DNA of 64,000 nucleotides from an uncultured Oceanisphaera sp. (GCF_947495715.1 NZ_CANLZU010000005.1:112502-176501); one strand, 5' to 3'. Positions 7,844 through 17,371 are shown, counted from the first letter of the stretch. Translations and numbers: made by a program. The notes: generated from the sequence alone by a model not told the origin.

Positions 7844-8791
7844 ATGTTGGTTAACGGTGTTTGGCAAGAGAATTGGCAGCCGGTACAGGCTAAAGACGAT
7901 GAGGGGCGGTTTATTCGTCAGGTTTCGCCGTTTCGGCACTGGATCACGCCGGATGGTACGCCTGGCCCTACCGGCTCTGGTGGCTTCAAGGCCGAGAAAG
8001 GGCGTTATCATCTTTATGTCGCCTATATTTGCCCCTGGGCGTCGCGGGCGCTGATGGTCCGCGAGCTGAAAGGGTTGCAGGATATTATCGGCGTCACCGT
8101 CGTCAACCCGCGGCTGACCGATCAGGGCTGGCAGTTCGGCGGCTACCCGGGTGCCAACGAAGATACGCTTAATGGCGTGCGCTACATGCATGAGTTGTAC
8201 ACCCGTGCGGATCCCGAGATTTCCGGTCGTGCCACCGTGCCGGTGCTGTGGGACAAGCAGACCGGGACCATCGTCAATAATGAGTCTGCGGATATCCTGC
8301 GGATGCTGAACAGCGCCTTTGCAGGAATAGTGGATTCGGGCCCGGACCTTTACCCGGAGGACCTTGCCGGCGAGATCAACACCCTGAACGACTATATATA
8401 TACAGATCTGAATAACGGTGTTTATCAGGCCGGTTTTGCGTCCAGCCAGCAGGCTTATGACGAGGCTTACGGCAAAGTGTTTGCCGCGCTGGATGAACTC
8501 GAGTCGCGGCTGGCCGATGGGCGCCTCTACCTGTTCGGTGACCGTCTGACGGAAACCGATGTGCGGCTGTTTGTGACCCTGGTGCGCTTCGATGCCGCTT
8601 ATCACGGGCTGTTCAAATGTAACCGTAATACCCTGCGGGCCATGCCGTACCTGCACACCTACATGCAGCGGATCCTGGCGCTTGAGGGTATCGCCAACAC
8701 GGTGAATATCGATCATATCAAGGCGGGTTATTATTCCATCAAAGCCCTGAACCCCAGCGGGATTGTGCCGGCAGGGCCCGGTGCAATATAA
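7844..8791 (+). CDS. Glutathionyl-hydroquinone reductase (YqjG/ECM4-type GST)
   Basis: 315 aa, the usual length for this Xi-class GST family. The catalytic cysteine is Cys63 in the CPWASR motif. Other family marks are GVTVVNPRLTDQGWQF and the C-terminal helical domain with LFVTLVRFDAAYHGLFKCN. These enzymes reduce glutathionyl-hydroquinones and recycle quinone adducts. It sits between doxX and an extradiol-dioxygenase-like gene, so a role in detoxifying quinones made during aromatic catabolism is plausible. AGGA is 10 nt before the ATG. Confidence 0.87.
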   Translation: MLVNGVWQENWQPVQAKDDEGRFIRQVSPFRHWITPDGTPGPTGSGGFKAEKGRYHLYVAYICPWASRALMVRELKGLQDIIGVTVVNPRLTDQGWQFGGYPGANEDTLNGVRYMHELYTRADPEISGRATVPVLWDKQTGTIVNNESADILRMLNSAFAGIVDSGPDLYPEDLAGEINTLNDYIYTDLNNGVYQAGFASSQQAYDEAYGKVFAALDELESRLADGRLYLFGDRLTETDVRLFVTLVRFDAAYHGLFKCNRNTLRAMPYLHTYMQRILALEGIANTVNIDHIKAGYYSIKALNPSGIVPAGPGAI

Positions 8792-8836
8792 CCTCGGTCA
8801 CTGGAATCCTTGACCGACGCTAAGAGAGTAACCGCC

Positions 8837-9676
8837 ATGAATGTAAAACCGGATGTTCTGTTCATTTCTCACGGTGGCGGCCCTATGCCGTTGCTGGGGG
8901 ATCCGGGCCATCGAGAGATGGTGGCTCGGCTCACGGAGATTGCCGGCCTACTGCGCAAGCCCTCCGCAATACTGGTTATCAGTGCTCACTGGGAGGAAGC
9001 GATACCGACCATCACCTCGGGGGCCAACCCGTCTCTGATCTATGATTACTTCGGTTTTCCGCCTGAGTCCTACGACATCAAGTATCCCTGCCCCGGTGAG
9101 CCTGTACTGGCGGGGCAGATCCACGAGGTGTTGGAAAAGGCCGGTATTAGTGCGCGGCTCGATGAGCGGCGGGGCTTTGATCACGGCCTGTTTGTGCCAC
9201 TCAAACTGATGTACCCGCAGGCGAATATTCCGTGTGTGCAGTTGTCATTGGTCAACAGCCTGGATGCCACTACGCACCTCGCGATCGGCCGTGCGTTACA
9301 GGCACTGGATTACAAGAATCTGCTGGTGATTGGCTCCGGTTTCTCCTTCCATAACATGCGCGCCTTCTTTGCGCCAAATACCCCGGACATTCAGGCCGGT
9401 AACGAGGCGTTCGAAGACTGGCTGGAGGAAACCTGCACCAATGCTGACATGGAAGAGTCGGAGCGGGCGGAGCGACTGGCGCATTGGGATCGCGCCCCCT
9501 ATGCCCGATTCTGTCATCCTCGTGAGGAGCACCTGCTGCCGCTGCACGTCTGTTACGGGCTGGCGGAAAAGCCCTGTGATACCCATATCTCGGCAACGGT
9601 CCTGGGGAAAAAGTCGGGAATGCTGTATTGGGGGTCGGAATCTCTGGCGGGTTTATCCACTGCAGTACCGGGCTAA
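8837..9676 (+). CDS. DODA-type (LigB-fold) extradiol dioxygenase family protein
   Basis: 279 aa. LigB-like fold with likely metal ligands His12 (FISHGGG) and His51 (SAHWE), conserved His116 (RGFDHGLFVPLKLMYP), and a late His in EEHLLPLHVC. This matches the YgiD / 4,5-DOPA dioxygenase family, many members of which bind zinc and have an unknown native substrate. The ATG at 8837 is preferred to an upstream TTG (8810). It is the third gene of the doxX-GST cluster. A paralogue lies at 24075-24920 in another LysR-linked cluster. Confidence 0.8.
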   Translation: MNVKPDVLFISHGGGPMPLLGDPGHREMVARLTEIAGLLRKPSAILVISAHWEEAIPTITSGANPSLIYDYFGFPPESYDIKYPCPGEPVLAGQIHEVLEKAGISARLDERRGFDHGLFVPLKLMYPQANIPCVQLSLVNSLDATTHLAIGRALQALDYKNLLVIGSGFSFHNMRAFFAPNTPDIQAGNEAFEDWLEETCTNADMEESERAERLAHWDRAPYARFCHPREEHLLPLHVCYGLAEKPCDTHISATVLGKKSGMLYWGSESLAGLSTAVPG

Positions 9677-9731
9677 AACGATCACAAGTCATCGCTCTGA
9701 CTCTAAGGTGTCAACAAGCCCTGCACCGTGA

Positions 9732-9824
9732 GGCGAAAACTCCGTCATTCATGAAGTAGGGCTTCGACTTGCTCGCTGCACCAAAGCTGGTGCGGCAGAC
9801 GTTGACATTATTGATTACAACTAG
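9732..9824 (+). pseudogene. Degraded 3' end of a higB-type toxin gene
   Basis: The last 14 codons before a TAG at 9822-9824 read TKAGAADVDIIDYN, which fits the conserved HigB C-terminus (usually W-x-x-x-x-A-x-D-V-E-I-x-D-Y-H). Upstream, the frame loses similarity and reaches a stop at 9729, with no room for the other 75 or so residues. The higA ribosome site starts right after this stop, as in intact higBA pairs. The toxin is therefore gone and only its tail remains. The call rests on a short match. Confidence 0.55.
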
Positions 9825-9834
9825 GAGGTCACGC

Positions 9835-10149
9835 ATGCGCATTATTGATGCTGTTACGCCTGGCGAGCAACTGAAAAAAGAATATCTGGAACCCATCGGT
9901 ATTTCTCAATACCGTCTTGCAAAAGAAATAGGGATACCGGCCCAGCGCATCGGACAGATTATCGCCGGCAAGCGTTCAATCACCGCAGACACTGACCTCA
10001 GGCTCTGTCGTTTCTTTGGTTTGCCCAATGGTTATTGGTTACGGACTCAGGCGGCTTACGATACCGAGGTGGCGCAAAATGCCCTTGAGGAGCAGTTGAA
10101 GAGTATTCGGCCATGGAGTTTCGCGCCACACATGGGGGGCAGGGTATAG
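9835..10149 (+). CDS. higA: HigA-family antitoxin (orphan)
   Basis: 104 aa, Xre-type HTH of the HigA/VapI family. The sequence begins MRIIDAVTPGEQLKKEYLEP and continues through GISQYRLAKEIGIPAQRI (HTH, about 25-42), GQIIAGKRSITADTDLRLCRFFG and NGYWLRTQAAYDTEVAQ, all conserved in HigA. A strong AGGAGG precedes the ATG. The partner toxin is reduced to a fragment just upstream, so this is a solitary antitoxin that could still bind DNA. An IS5-family element has inserted about 100 bp downstream. Confidence 0.85.
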   Translation: MRIIDAVTPGEQLKKEYLEPIGISQYRLAKEIGIPAQRIGQIIAGKRSITADTDLRLCRFFGLPNGYWLRTQAAYDTEVAQNALEEQLKSIRPWSFAPHMGGRV

Positions 10150-10251
10150 GCAACCGCTGCACAGCGACTGATTTTTTGCTGCCGAGCAATGCTACATCGA
10201 CGTATGTTCCGAATATGATGCACATTAAGAACCTATTTCATTAGATGCTGC

Positions 10252-11094
10252 CTAGGGGGCGTTCTCAATCATGCCAACCATATCACCGTTGATACGAAGC
10301 TGAGCATGGCGGTGTAGTGTTTCTCGACACGCTCATATCGAGTCGCGATACGACGGTAATGTTTGAGCTTCTGGAAAGCGCGTTCAACCAAATTACGCTC
10401 TTTATACAATATCTTATCGTAGTCCCGTGGGCTGGTCAGGTTCTTTCTTGGTGGGAGCTCCGGACTGGCTCCACTGGCACGGATTGAGGCGACGAAGCTA
10501 TCTGAGTCATAACCCTTATCTGCCATCACGAAGTCCGCTTTTATGCCTTCAATCAACTGGTTGGCTTGACCATATTCCGATGCTTGTCCGGGCGTTAATA
10601 GAAAGCGGATCGGGTTACCCAACGCATCGACAGCGAGGTGGATTTTGGTACTCAGTCCGCCTCGTGACTTGCCTTGCGCTTGCTCATCGCGCTCTGTTTT
10701 TTTGAGGCCCCATGCTGATGGACCCGAACGATACTTCCATCCACCATCAAATATTCCAAGTCGGGATCATCCGAGACGGCCTCCCAAATCTGCGTCCATA
10801 CGCCCTTGTGTGACCAGCGGTTATAGCGAACATACACTCGATGCCAATGGCCGAAGGACTCTGGCAAGTCCCGCCAGGGCGCTCCTGTTCGAGCCATCCA
10901 CAACACGGCTTCAACAAAAAGACGGTTATCCTTTGCTGTGACCCCACAGTCACTGGCCTTTCCCGGAAGTAAGTCCTTGATTCGTACCCATTGATCATCG
11001 CTCAGCACTGGCCGGGGCATATGTTTCACTCTCTTCAGATCCATAATGCACTTACTATCGGCAGAATTTTACCATAATTGAGAACGCCCCCTAG
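10252..11094 (-). mobile_element. IS5-family element (IS427 group), copy 1, complete
   Basis: Bounded by perfect 18-bp inverted repeats CTAGGGGGCGTTCTCAAT (10252-10269) and its complement (11077-11094). CTAG at both outer ends is probably the target duplication, so the element proper is about 10255-11091, or 10256-11092 if only TA is duplicated. It contains one transposase split over two frames. A second, 3'-truncated copy of the same IS lies at 21851-22656 in the same orientation, and together they bracket the gentisate/TRAP/porin genes. Confidence 0.92.
10269..11044 (-). CDS. IS5-family transposase (two-frame, programmed frameshift)
   Basis: The first frame (11044 to 10652) encodes the N-terminal part (MPRPVLSDDQWVRIKDLLPG through VDGSIVRVHQHG, holding the first catalytic Asp). 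The second frame, ending at a TGA at 10269-10271, encodes GNPIRFLLTPGQASEYGQAN, ADKGYDSDSF (second Asp) and YKERNLVERAFQKLKHYRRIATRYE (catalytic Glu). An A7 run on the coding strand (10697-10703) sits in the overlap and is the likely slippage site, as usual for IS427-group elements. All DDE residues are present, so it may be active. Confidence 0.9.
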
Positions 11095-11238
11095 TAAAAG
11101 AATGAGAAACGGCCAGTGTTACTATCAAATAACGTATTAATATAAAAAGAATTTCTTAGTTAGGTGAAGGCTTTCCTGTCCCTACTGATAATGAACGATA
11201 CGGTTGACGGAAAAGGTTCCCAGTGCAGTGGAAGTGTA

Positions 11239-12162
11239 TCACTGGCCCGCCACACTGGTTGTCTCTCTCAGGCATTGCAACAGATCCAGGATAATGGGAT
11301 CTGAGAGCTCCTCGTCACGCCAGCACATACCCACATAACCGTCCGCGCCGCCGACCTCGATCGCGAGGGGAACGACCAAACCCCGACCGGCAAAATGCCG
11401 GGCAACCCGTTCTGAGGCAATCGATAGCATATCGCTGTATTGCAGCAGCCACAGGTTGCCCACCTGTGACGACGACTCCACCCGGTACGCCGGCGGTTTT
11501 CTGCCCGCTGCAGTCAAGGCGATATCCAGCTTGCTGCGGATTGGCGTGCCGTGCGGCCAGACAATCCATTCGTATTGATAAAGATCATCCCAGCTCAAAC
11601 TTGTATGCTGCGCCAGCGGATGCCCGGGCCGGGCAATGATCCGCAGTGGCTCGCTGTAGAGCATTTCGCTTCGTAGGGTCTGCCGCGGCTGGTAGTTGTC
11701 CAGTCGGCCGACCACCACATCCAGCTGACCTAGTTCCAGCTTCTCCAGCAGTGAGTTCATGGTGCTTTCCTGGATCTCCATCCGGGCCTTGGGATGTATG
11801 CCTAGAAACTTGGTAATGGCTGCCGGTACGAAACTGGGTGCTGACGCAGGAGAGGTGCCGATCGCAATGGTGCGCGAACTGCCTTCTTGCAAGGCTTCCA
11901 GGTTGTGCTGGGCGCGGGACATTTCGGTGACAATGCGCCGGGCATGACTGATCAGCGCCTGGCCCATTACCGTGGGTGTCAGACCACGGGAATGGCGCTC
12001 AAACAGCGGCGAGCCAATATCCTCTTCCAGCTCCTTTAGCCATTTAGATAAACCGGGCTGGGTGGTATGGGACAGGCGGGCGGTATCGCTCAGGTTACCG
12101 GTCTCCGCCAGATTGATCAGTAGGTGTAGGTGTTTCAGGCGTAAGCGTTTGGTCCAGTCCAT
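11239..12162 (-). CDS. LysR-family regulator of the gentisate cluster
   Basis: 307 aa. The N-terminal HTH is LRLKHLHLLINLAETGNLSD followed by TARLSHTTQPGLSKWLKELE, and a full substrate-binding domain follows. The KHLHLL opening resembles the GbpR/CbbR-like LysR branch. It is divergent from the maleylpyruvate isomerase gene. Immediately upstream of its start is a 43-bp element (12168-12210) that recurs before the porin at 19469, so it is the best candidate regulator of both. The inducer is probably 3-hydroxybenzoate or gentisate, by context only. Confidence 0.85.
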   Translation of the reverse strand: MDWTKRLRLKHLHLLINLAETGNLSDTARLSHTTQPGLSKWLKELEEDIGSPLFERHSRGLTPTVMGQALISHARRIVTEMSRAQHNLEALQEGSSRTIAIGTSPASAPSFVPAAITKFLGIHPKARMEIQESTMNSLLEKLELGQLDVVVGRLDNYQPRQTLRSEMLYSEPLRIIARPGHPLAQHTSLSWDDLYQYEWIVWPHGTPIRSKLDIALTAAGRKPPAYRVESSSQVGNLWLLQYSDMLSIASERVARHFAGRGLVVPLAIEVGGADGYVGMCWRDEELSDPIILDLLQCLRETTSVAGQ

Positions 12163-12167
12163 TTATG

Positions 12168-12210
12168 TATACCTAAAATTGTATAGCAGTATCTTAAAAT
12201 ATCATTATTC
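12168..12210. promoter_or_regulatory. Shared 43-bp regulatory element, copy 1 (LysR / gentisate operon)
   Basis: TATACCTAAAATTGTATA at the left end is an inverted repeat of the LysR T-N11-A style, followed by GCAGTATCTTAAAATAT and CATTATTC. Compared with 19252-19294, 35 of 43 positions are identical without gaps. It starts 6 bp before the LysR start codon and ends 200 bp before the maleylpyruvate isomerase start, where a LysR recognition site is expected. Confidence 0.7.
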
Positions 12211-12410
12211 GGTATAGGTTTCCCGGTTAATAATGTTGCGTATAAGTTAGGCAAAGGTGCTGTTCTTGTATGGCGAGTATATCTGTGCAGCACCATAACA
12301 ACCGGGTAGATAGCGTGAACGGCGGCTCGATACCGCCAGATAGTCATCAGTGTCCGAACTTACGCTGACGCATGACAGCTTCGTGTTATCTAATCGAAAG
12401 GATGGACTCT

Positions 12411-13052
12411 ATGCAGCTTTACAGTTTTTTTAACAGCTCTACCTCTTACCGGGTACGTATCGCACTCGCCCTGAAGGGGCTGGATTATAGCTATCAGGGC
12501 ATCAATATTCGGGTGGGTGAACAGCGTTCGGCCGATTATCAGGCGCTGAATCCATCCAAGGGCGTGCCCCTGCTGGTGGAAGACAATGACATCAGTATCA
12601 GCCAGTCTCTGGCCATTATTGCCTACCTGGACGATGTATATCCCGAACAAAAACTGCTCCCTGGCGATACCCTGACCAAGGCGCGGGTGCTGGAACTGGT
12701 CAGTGCCATTGCCTGTGACATGCACCCGGTGAACAACCTGCGCGTGCTGGGCTATCTGAAAAATGAATTCGGCATCAGCGACACGCAGAAAACCGCTTGG
12801 TACAACCACTGGATTGCCGAGGGATTCAGCGCGGTAGAAGCGCTGCTCAGCCGTTACGGACATGGCCAGTACTGCTTTGGCGATGCGCCGACCCTTGCCG
12901 ATTGCTGCCTGGTGCCTCAGGTGGCTAATGCCGAGCGCATGGGCTGTGATCTGACCAACTATCCGAAAGTGATGGCAGTGTATCAATTCTGTCAGCAGCA
13001 GTCGGCTTTCCAGCAAGCGGCGCCTGACCAGCAACCTGATTTTATGGGCTAA
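12411..13052 (+). CDS. nagL: Maleylpyruvate isomerase (GSH-dependent, zeta-class GST)
   Basis: 213 aa. Zeta-class GST opening MQLYSFFNSSTSYRVRIALA with the SSxSxRVRIAL active-site motif, then NPSKGVPLLVEDNDISISQSLAI (glutathione binding). It converts maleylpyruvate to fumarylpyruvate in gentisate breakdown; the closely related reaction is maleylacetoacetate isomerisation, but the neighbouring gentisate dioxygenase decides in favour of maleylpyruvate. The start at 12411 is chosen because AAAGGA lies 8 nt upstream; in-frame ATGs at 12402 and 12372 are poorly placed. It is the first gene of the operon. Confidence 0.87.
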   Translation: MQLYSFFNSSTSYRVRIALALKGLDYSYQGINIRVGEQRSADYQALNPSKGVPLLVEDNDISISQSLAIIAYLDDVYPEQKLLPGDTLTKARVLELVSAIACDMHPVNNLRVLGYLKNEFGISDTQKTAWYNHWIAEGFSAVEALLSRYGHGQYCFGDAPTLADCCLVPQVANAERMGCDLTNYPKVMAVYQFCQQQSAFQQAAPDQQPDFMG

Positions 13053-13094
13053 GTGTTTACGCAGCCGTCATAACCTCATACATGGAGAACTATT

Positions 13095-14303
13095 ATGGAT
13101 AAGCAAGACGCGCAACAAAAAGTCATTGTGGTCGGCGGCGGCATCGGTGGTCTGGCAGCCGCCCTTGCGCTGGTGCGCCAAGGGTTCCGGGTGCAGGTGC
13201 TCGAACAGGCACCGGAAATCGGCGAGATTGGTGCTGGCATTCAGCTTGGCCCGAACGCCTTCCATGCCTTTGATGCCCTGGGCATCGGCGACAAGGCCCG
13301 CAGCCGTGCCGTATTCACCGACTATATGGTGATGCATGACGCCGTTGATGGCTCCCAGATTGGTAAAATCCTCACCGATGAGAACTTCCGTCAGCGCTTC
13401 GGTAACCCCTACGCGGTGATCCACCGGGTGGACGTGCACCTGTCGTTGCTTGAAGGCGCACAAGAAACCGGCCGGGTCGAATTCAAGACCGATACCCATA
13501 TTCAGCGCGTCGAACAAGATGAAAACGGCGTTAGCGTTTATGACCAGCACGGTAACGTTTATCAAGGCGTTGCAGTGATCGGTGCCGACGGCGTGAAATC
13601 CGTGGTGCGTGAAACCTATGTCCAGGATCCGGCCAAGGTAACCGGTCATGTAGTCTACCGGGCCGTGGTCGAGAAAGAAGACTTCCCAGAAGCGCTGCGC
13701 TGGAATGCCGCCAGCCTGTGGGCAGGCCCCAACTGTCACCTAGTGCACTATCCGCTGCGCGGTGGTGAGCAATACAACGTGGTGGTGACCTTCCACAGCC
13801 GCGAACAGGAAGAATGGGGCGTGACCGAAGGCAGCAAGGAAGAAGTCGAAAGCTACTTCCAGGGTATCTGTCCGATGGCGCGCCAGTTGATTGAGCTGCC
13901 CAAGAGCTGGAAACGTTGGGCCACCGCCGATCGCGACCCGGTTGCTCAGTGGAGCTTTGGCCGTGCCACCCTGCTGGGCGATGCGGCGCACCCCACCACC
14001 CAGTATATGGCGCAAGGTGCCTGTATGGCGCTGGAAGACGCAGTCACCCTGGGCGAGGCCCTGCGAGTCAACAATAACGACTGGGACAAGGCGCTGGATC
14101 TGTATCAGCAGTCACGTATCGCCCGTACCGGTCGCATCGTGCTGTCCAGCCGTGAAATGGGTCGCCTGTACCATGCGAAGGGCGTTGAGCGTCTGATCCG
14201 CAACGACCTGTGGAAGGGCCGCAGCCAGGAGCGTTTCTATGACGCCATTGAATGGCTGTATGGCTGGAACGTGGAAAACTGCCTGAAAGAGAACGGTAAA
14301 TAA
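13095..14303 (+). CDS. 3-hydroxybenzoate 6-hydroxylase (FAD monooxygenase)
   Basis: 402 aa, class A flavin monooxygenase. GGGIGG (residues 13-18) binds the ADP part of FAD, the DG motif appears as GADGVKSVVR, and GDAAHPTTQYMAQGACMALE (about 295-315) binds the FAD ribityl chain. LVHYPLRGGEQYNVV is typical of the 3-hydroxybenzoate/salicylate hydroxylase group. Followed by gentisate dioxygenase, it most likely makes gentisate from 3-hydroxybenzoate with NADH and O2; salicylate 5-hydroxylation uses an unrelated multicomponent enzyme. GGAGAA precedes the ATG. Known homologues are named nagX, mhbM or xlnD. Confidence 0.85.
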   Translation: MDKQDAQQKVIVVGGGIGGLAAALALVRQGFRVQVLEQAPEIGEIGAGIQLGPNAFHAFDALGIGDKARSRAVFTDYMVMHDAVDGSQIGKILTDENFRQRFGNPYAVIHRVDVHLSLLEGAQETGRVEFKTDTHIQRVEQDENGVSVYDQHGNVYQGVAVIGADGVKSVVRETYVQDPAKVTGHVVYRAVVEKEDFPEALRWNAASLWAGPNCHLVHYPLRGGEQYNVVVTFHSREQEEWGVTEGSKEEVESYFQGICPMARQLIELPKSWKRWATADRDPVAQWSFGRATLLGDAAHPTTQYMAQGACMALEDAVTLGEALRVNNNDWDKALDLYQQSRIARTGRIVLSSREMGRLYHAKGVERLIRNDLWKGRSQERFYDAIEWLYGWNVENCLKENGK

Positions 14304-14396
14304 GCTGCTGACTGGGATGGGGAGCCCGGTGTCCGCCTGATGGCACCGGCACCTGAACCGAGCGGCGCAAGCGCCGTCAATACGAGGATGATGAAG

Positions 14397-15428
14397 ATGC
14401 AACAACTCGGAACACTTGAAGATCTGCCGGAAAGCTACCGCAATGAGCTGACCGAGCAGAACCTGGTCCCGCTGTGGCCCAATATGCGTGCGGTCTTGCC
14501 GCCCAAGGTGCCCAGCAGAAAGACCAGCACCCTGTGTTGGGACTACAACAGTGTACGCCCGCTGCTGCTGCAGGCCGGTGAACTGACGCCGATGGAAAAA
14601 GCCGAGCGCCGGGTACTGGTGCTGGCCAATCCGGGTCATGGCCTGAACAACATGCAGGCCACGCCCAGCATCTATATGGGGCTGCAGCTGATCCTGCCGG
14701 GTGAAACCGCCCCCAACCACAGGCACACGCCCAATGCGGTGCGCATCATTATTGAGGGCGAGGGCGCTTACACCACGGTTAACGGCGAACCCTGCAAGAT
14801 GGAACGCGGTGACCTGATCCTGACCCCGTCCGGCAAGTGGCACGAGCACCATCACGAAGGTGAAGGCCCCATCGTCTGGCTGGATATCCTTGATTTACCG
14901 CTGATTTATCAGCTGGAAGGCTCCTGGGCAATGGAGGGCAAGCCGCAGGAAAACGTCCTGCCGCGCGACAAGTCGTTCGCCGACTACAGCGCCGCCGGCG
15001 TGGTGCCCAACATCAACTTCCGGCGCGGTGAAACCGACTCGCCCATGTTGCGTTATCCCTGGGAAAAAACCCGTTCCTGTCTGGTCGAGATGGCCGAACA
15101 CTATAAAGACGGTCTGCTGCAGGTCAGCTACGTCAATCCGGAAACCGGCGCCAGCCTGTTCCCCAGCATCGGCTTCGGTGCCCTTATGTTGAGACCGGGT
15201 GAAACCGTGACCCTGCCCAAGCGCACCACTGCCTGTGTATTCCATGTGGTGGAAGGCCAGGGCGAGCTGTCCGTCGATGGCGGCGCTGCGGTGGCCTGGA
15301 ATGAAAAAGACACGCTGTCGGCGCCGGGTTACAGCGACATCACCCTGCGTAATGGTTCAGCCGATAATCCCGTATTCATGATCACCGCCGACGAAGCACC
15401 CCTGCATCGTTATCTGGGTATTTTTTAA
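14397..15428 (+). CDS. Gentisate 1,2-dioxygenase
   Basis: 343 aa, bicupin ring-cleavage enzyme that opens gentisate to maleylpyruvate with Fe(II) and O2. The N-terminal cupin carries the metal site around [19 protein letters not shown], and [19 protein letters not shown] follows. The C-terminal cupin contains [20 protein letters not shown], then [11 protein letters not shown]. Three ATGs lie close together (14388, 14391, 14397); the last is best spaced from GAGG. The length matches the family (about 340-370 aa). It is flanked by the enzymes before and after it in the pathway. Confidence 0.92.
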   Translation: MQQLGTLEDLPESYRNELTEQNLVPLWPNMRAVLPPKVPSRKTSTLCWDYNSVRPLLLQAGELTPMEKAERRVLVLANPGHGLNNMQATPSIYMGLQLILPGETAPNHRHTPNAVRIIIEGEGAYTTVNGEPCKMERGDLILTPSGKWHEHHHEGEGPIVWLDILDLPLIYQLEGSWAMEGKPQENVLPRDKSFADYSAAGVVPNINFRRGETDSPMLRYPWEKTRSCLVEMAEHYKDGLLQVSYVNPETGASLFPSIGFGALMLRPGETVTLPKRTTACVFHVVEGQGELSVDGGAAVAWNEKDTLSAPGYSDITLRNGSADNPVFMITADEAPLHRYLGIF

Positions 15429-15451
15429 TCATTCACAGAGAGACTGAGAAC

Positions 15452-16153
15452 ATGTCAAACACATTATTATTCCCGGCTAAAGAACAGACTGTCGCCGTAG
15501 TTGCCAGCACCGATGCCCTGTTTCCGGTACACCGTATTTTTTGTGTCGGTCGTAACTATCACGCCCATGCCGCCGAAATGGGCGTGAGTGTCGACAAGTC
15601 AAAGAACGAACCTTTTTATTTTACCAAGCACCCGAGCAGCCTGATCCCCAGCGGCAGAGAAATTGCCTATCCGCTGCAGACCGGCAACTACCATTACGAG
15701 ATGGAGCTGGTGGTGGCAATTGGTAAAGAAGGTTTCGAAGTCGCTGAAAGCGATGCCAACGATATTATTTTCGGCTACGCCAGCGGTCTGGATATGACCC
15801 GTCGCGATCTGCAGCTGAAAGCCCGTGAAACCGGTCGTCCCTGGGACCTGGGTAAAGACTTCGAAGAGTCCGCCGTTATCTCTGCGATTGTACCGAAAGA
15901 AGTGACCGGTATTGTTGAAAGCGGCAATATCGAACTGGCGGTCGATGGTGAAGTGAAACAAAAATCCGACCTGACCAAACTGATCTGGAATGTGCCGGAA
16001 ATCATTGCACACCTGTCCAAGTTCTATCACCTGCAGCCGGGTGACCTGATCTTTACCGGTACCCCGGAAGGTGTGGGTGCCGTGGTGGCCGGTGACAAGA
16101 TCACCGGTACCGTCGAAGGTGTGGGTGATGTGTCACTCATTATCAAGAAGTAA
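15452..16153 (+). CDS. nagK: Fumarylpyruvate hydrolase (FAH family)
   Basis: 233 aa, single FAH domain. [16 protein letters not shown] (about 30-45) is the family entry motif. The metal ligands lie in [10 protein letters not shown] and the [10 protein letters not shown] segment, and [14 protein letters not shown] is the conserved C-terminal motif. It splits fumarylpyruvate to fumarate and pyruvate, finishing the gentisate route. It is the last catabolic gene before a strong terminator. Confidence 0.88.
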   Translation: MSNTLLFPAKEQTVAVVASTDALFPVHRIFCVGRNYHAHAAEMGVSVDKSKNEPFYFTKHPSSLIPSGREIAYPLQTGNYHYEMELVVAIGKEGFEVAESDANDIIFGYASGLDMTRRDLQLKARETGRPWDLGKDFEESAVISAIVPKEVTGIVESGNIELAVDGEVKQKSDLTKLIWNVPEIIAHLSKFYHLQPGDLIFTGTPEGVGAVVAGDKITGTVEGVGDVSLIIKK

Positions 16154-16176
16154 CAGCAACGGCGGGAAATAAACCT

Positions 16177-16211
16177 TGAGGTCGAGGCAAACGGCTCGAC
16201 CTCGGGTTTTT
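16177..16211 (+). terminator. Rho-independent terminator after the gentisate operon
   Basis: Perfect 9-bp stem GAGGTCGAG / CTCGACCTC with an 8-nt loop, followed by GGGTTTTT. It ends the gentisate operon 25 bp after nagK, so the TRAP genes have their own promoter. Confidence 0.9.
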
Positions 16212-16351
16212 GGCGGTTTTGAGATCCGATAACACAGATGAAGTAATACAGTGGATTTGTTCGTTCGAACCCGTAGTCATGATTAGTCATGTTAAGAAGT
16301 AATCAGGTATTTTTTGACTAAAGGTTCGCTATTAAATGGAGTTTACTTGTC

Positions 16352-17326
16352 ATGGTGATGTTAAAGAAATTATTTACCGGTAGTGTGCTGGGAGCTGCGT
16401 TGGCGTTCAGTTTTTCAGCGAGTGCCGACACCCTCAGGTTGGGTCATGTTACCCCGCCAAGCCACATTTGGAACCAGGTGGCGGAGCGCTTCAACGACAA
16501 TTTGAAAAAAGAATCAGCGGGGAAAGATTCCATCCGGATTTTCCCGTTGTCCAAACTGGGCGGCGACGATCAGATGATCAACCTGCTGCAGTCCGGCGGT
16601 ATTCAACTGGCGATCCTGACTGCGGGAAGTCTGTCCAACCGGGCTGAACCGATGAACGCCTGGTTTCTTCCTTATATTTTCAACGATGTAACGGATGCGG
16701 CCAATGCGAGCAACCACCCGGCCGCGCAACAGATGCTGGATGATTTGAAAGAGCATAAGCTGGTTGGCCTGGGTTATACCTTTGCCGGTATGCGTCATAT
16801 TCTTTCCACCAAGCCAGTCACCACACTTGATGATTTTAAAAATAAAAAGATAAGATCTTTCCCTAACCAGTTGTTCAATGACTGGTGGAATCAGCTCGAC
16901 GCCGCTCCTACCGCGTTGGCTATCAGCGATGTGTCTTCCGCATTGACCACTAACCTGCTGGATGCGGTTGATGTAGACCTGGATATCGTGGTCGGCTTGA
17001 AAATGTACCAGCAGGCACCTTACCTGACCTTGACCAACCATATGGCTTTTCCCGGCGTGGTGGTCGCATCGGAAAAATGGTGGAACTCCCTTTCTGATGA
17101 ACACAGGACTATTATCTTGAAATCATTCAAAGAGGCGGAGCAATGGGGGTTTGAGAAACAGGCGGCAGCCGAAGTCTCAAATCTTGATTTCCTCAAGCAA
17201 GAAGGTGTCACTGTCAGCGAGTTTGATCGTGAGCAGTTGCAGAATGCAGCCGACAATGTCATTAAAAAATATACAGAAAAAAATGAGCTGACGAACGAGT
17301 TCTATCTGCAACAAATTCAAAAATAG
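16352..17326 (+). CDS. dctP: TRAP transporter solute-binding protein (DctP)
   Basis: 324 aa. Signal peptide of about 25 residues (KKLFTGSVLGAALAFSFSAS, then ADT). It is followed by the DctP fold: LRLGHVTPPSHIWNQVAERF, SKLGGDDQMINLLQSGGIQL, and the conserved TLDDFKNKKIRSFPNQLFNDWW, where the Arg that usually grips the ligand carboxylate is expected. It is periplasmic. Its position between the gentisate operon and the porin suggests uptake of an aromatic acid, but TRAP proteins also bind sugar acids and others. The region is AT-richer than its neighbours. Confidence 0.87.
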   Translation: MVMLKKLFTGSVLGAALAFSFSASADTLRLGHVTPPSHIWNQVAERFNDNLKKESAGKDSIRIFPLSKLGGDDQMINLLQSGGIQLAILTAGSLSNRAEPMNAWFLPYIFNDVTDAANASNHPAAQQMLDDLKEHKLVGLGYTFAGMRHILSTKPVTTLDDFKNKKIRSFPNQLFNDWWNQLDAAPTALAISDVSSALTTNLLDAVDVDLDIVVGLKMYQQAPYLTLTNHMAFPGVVVASEKWWNSLSDEHRTIILKSFKEAEQWGFEKQAAAEVSNLDFLKQEGVTVSEFDREQLQNAADNVIKKYTEKNELTNEFYLQQIQK

Positions 17327-17338
17327 GTTATTAGTTGG

Positions 17339-17357
17339 GTAGGGCCGAAGGCCCTAC
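17339..17357 (+). promoter_or_regulatory. Intercistronic hairpin between dctP and dctQ
   Basis: GTAGGGCC-GAA-GGCCCTAC, a perfect 8-bp stem with a 3-nt loop and no U-tract, 12 bp after the dctP stop. Hairpins here commonly protect or attenuate the message so that the binding protein is made in excess over the membrane subunits. Confidence 0.65.
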
Positions 17358-17371
17358 TACTCGAGGTTATT

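Noticed and set aside
16261..16340. Palindromic GTTCGTTCGAAC near the dctP promoter as another PcaR site
   Set aside because: It lacks the GCAATGC centre of the pca operators; spacing and sequence do not match.
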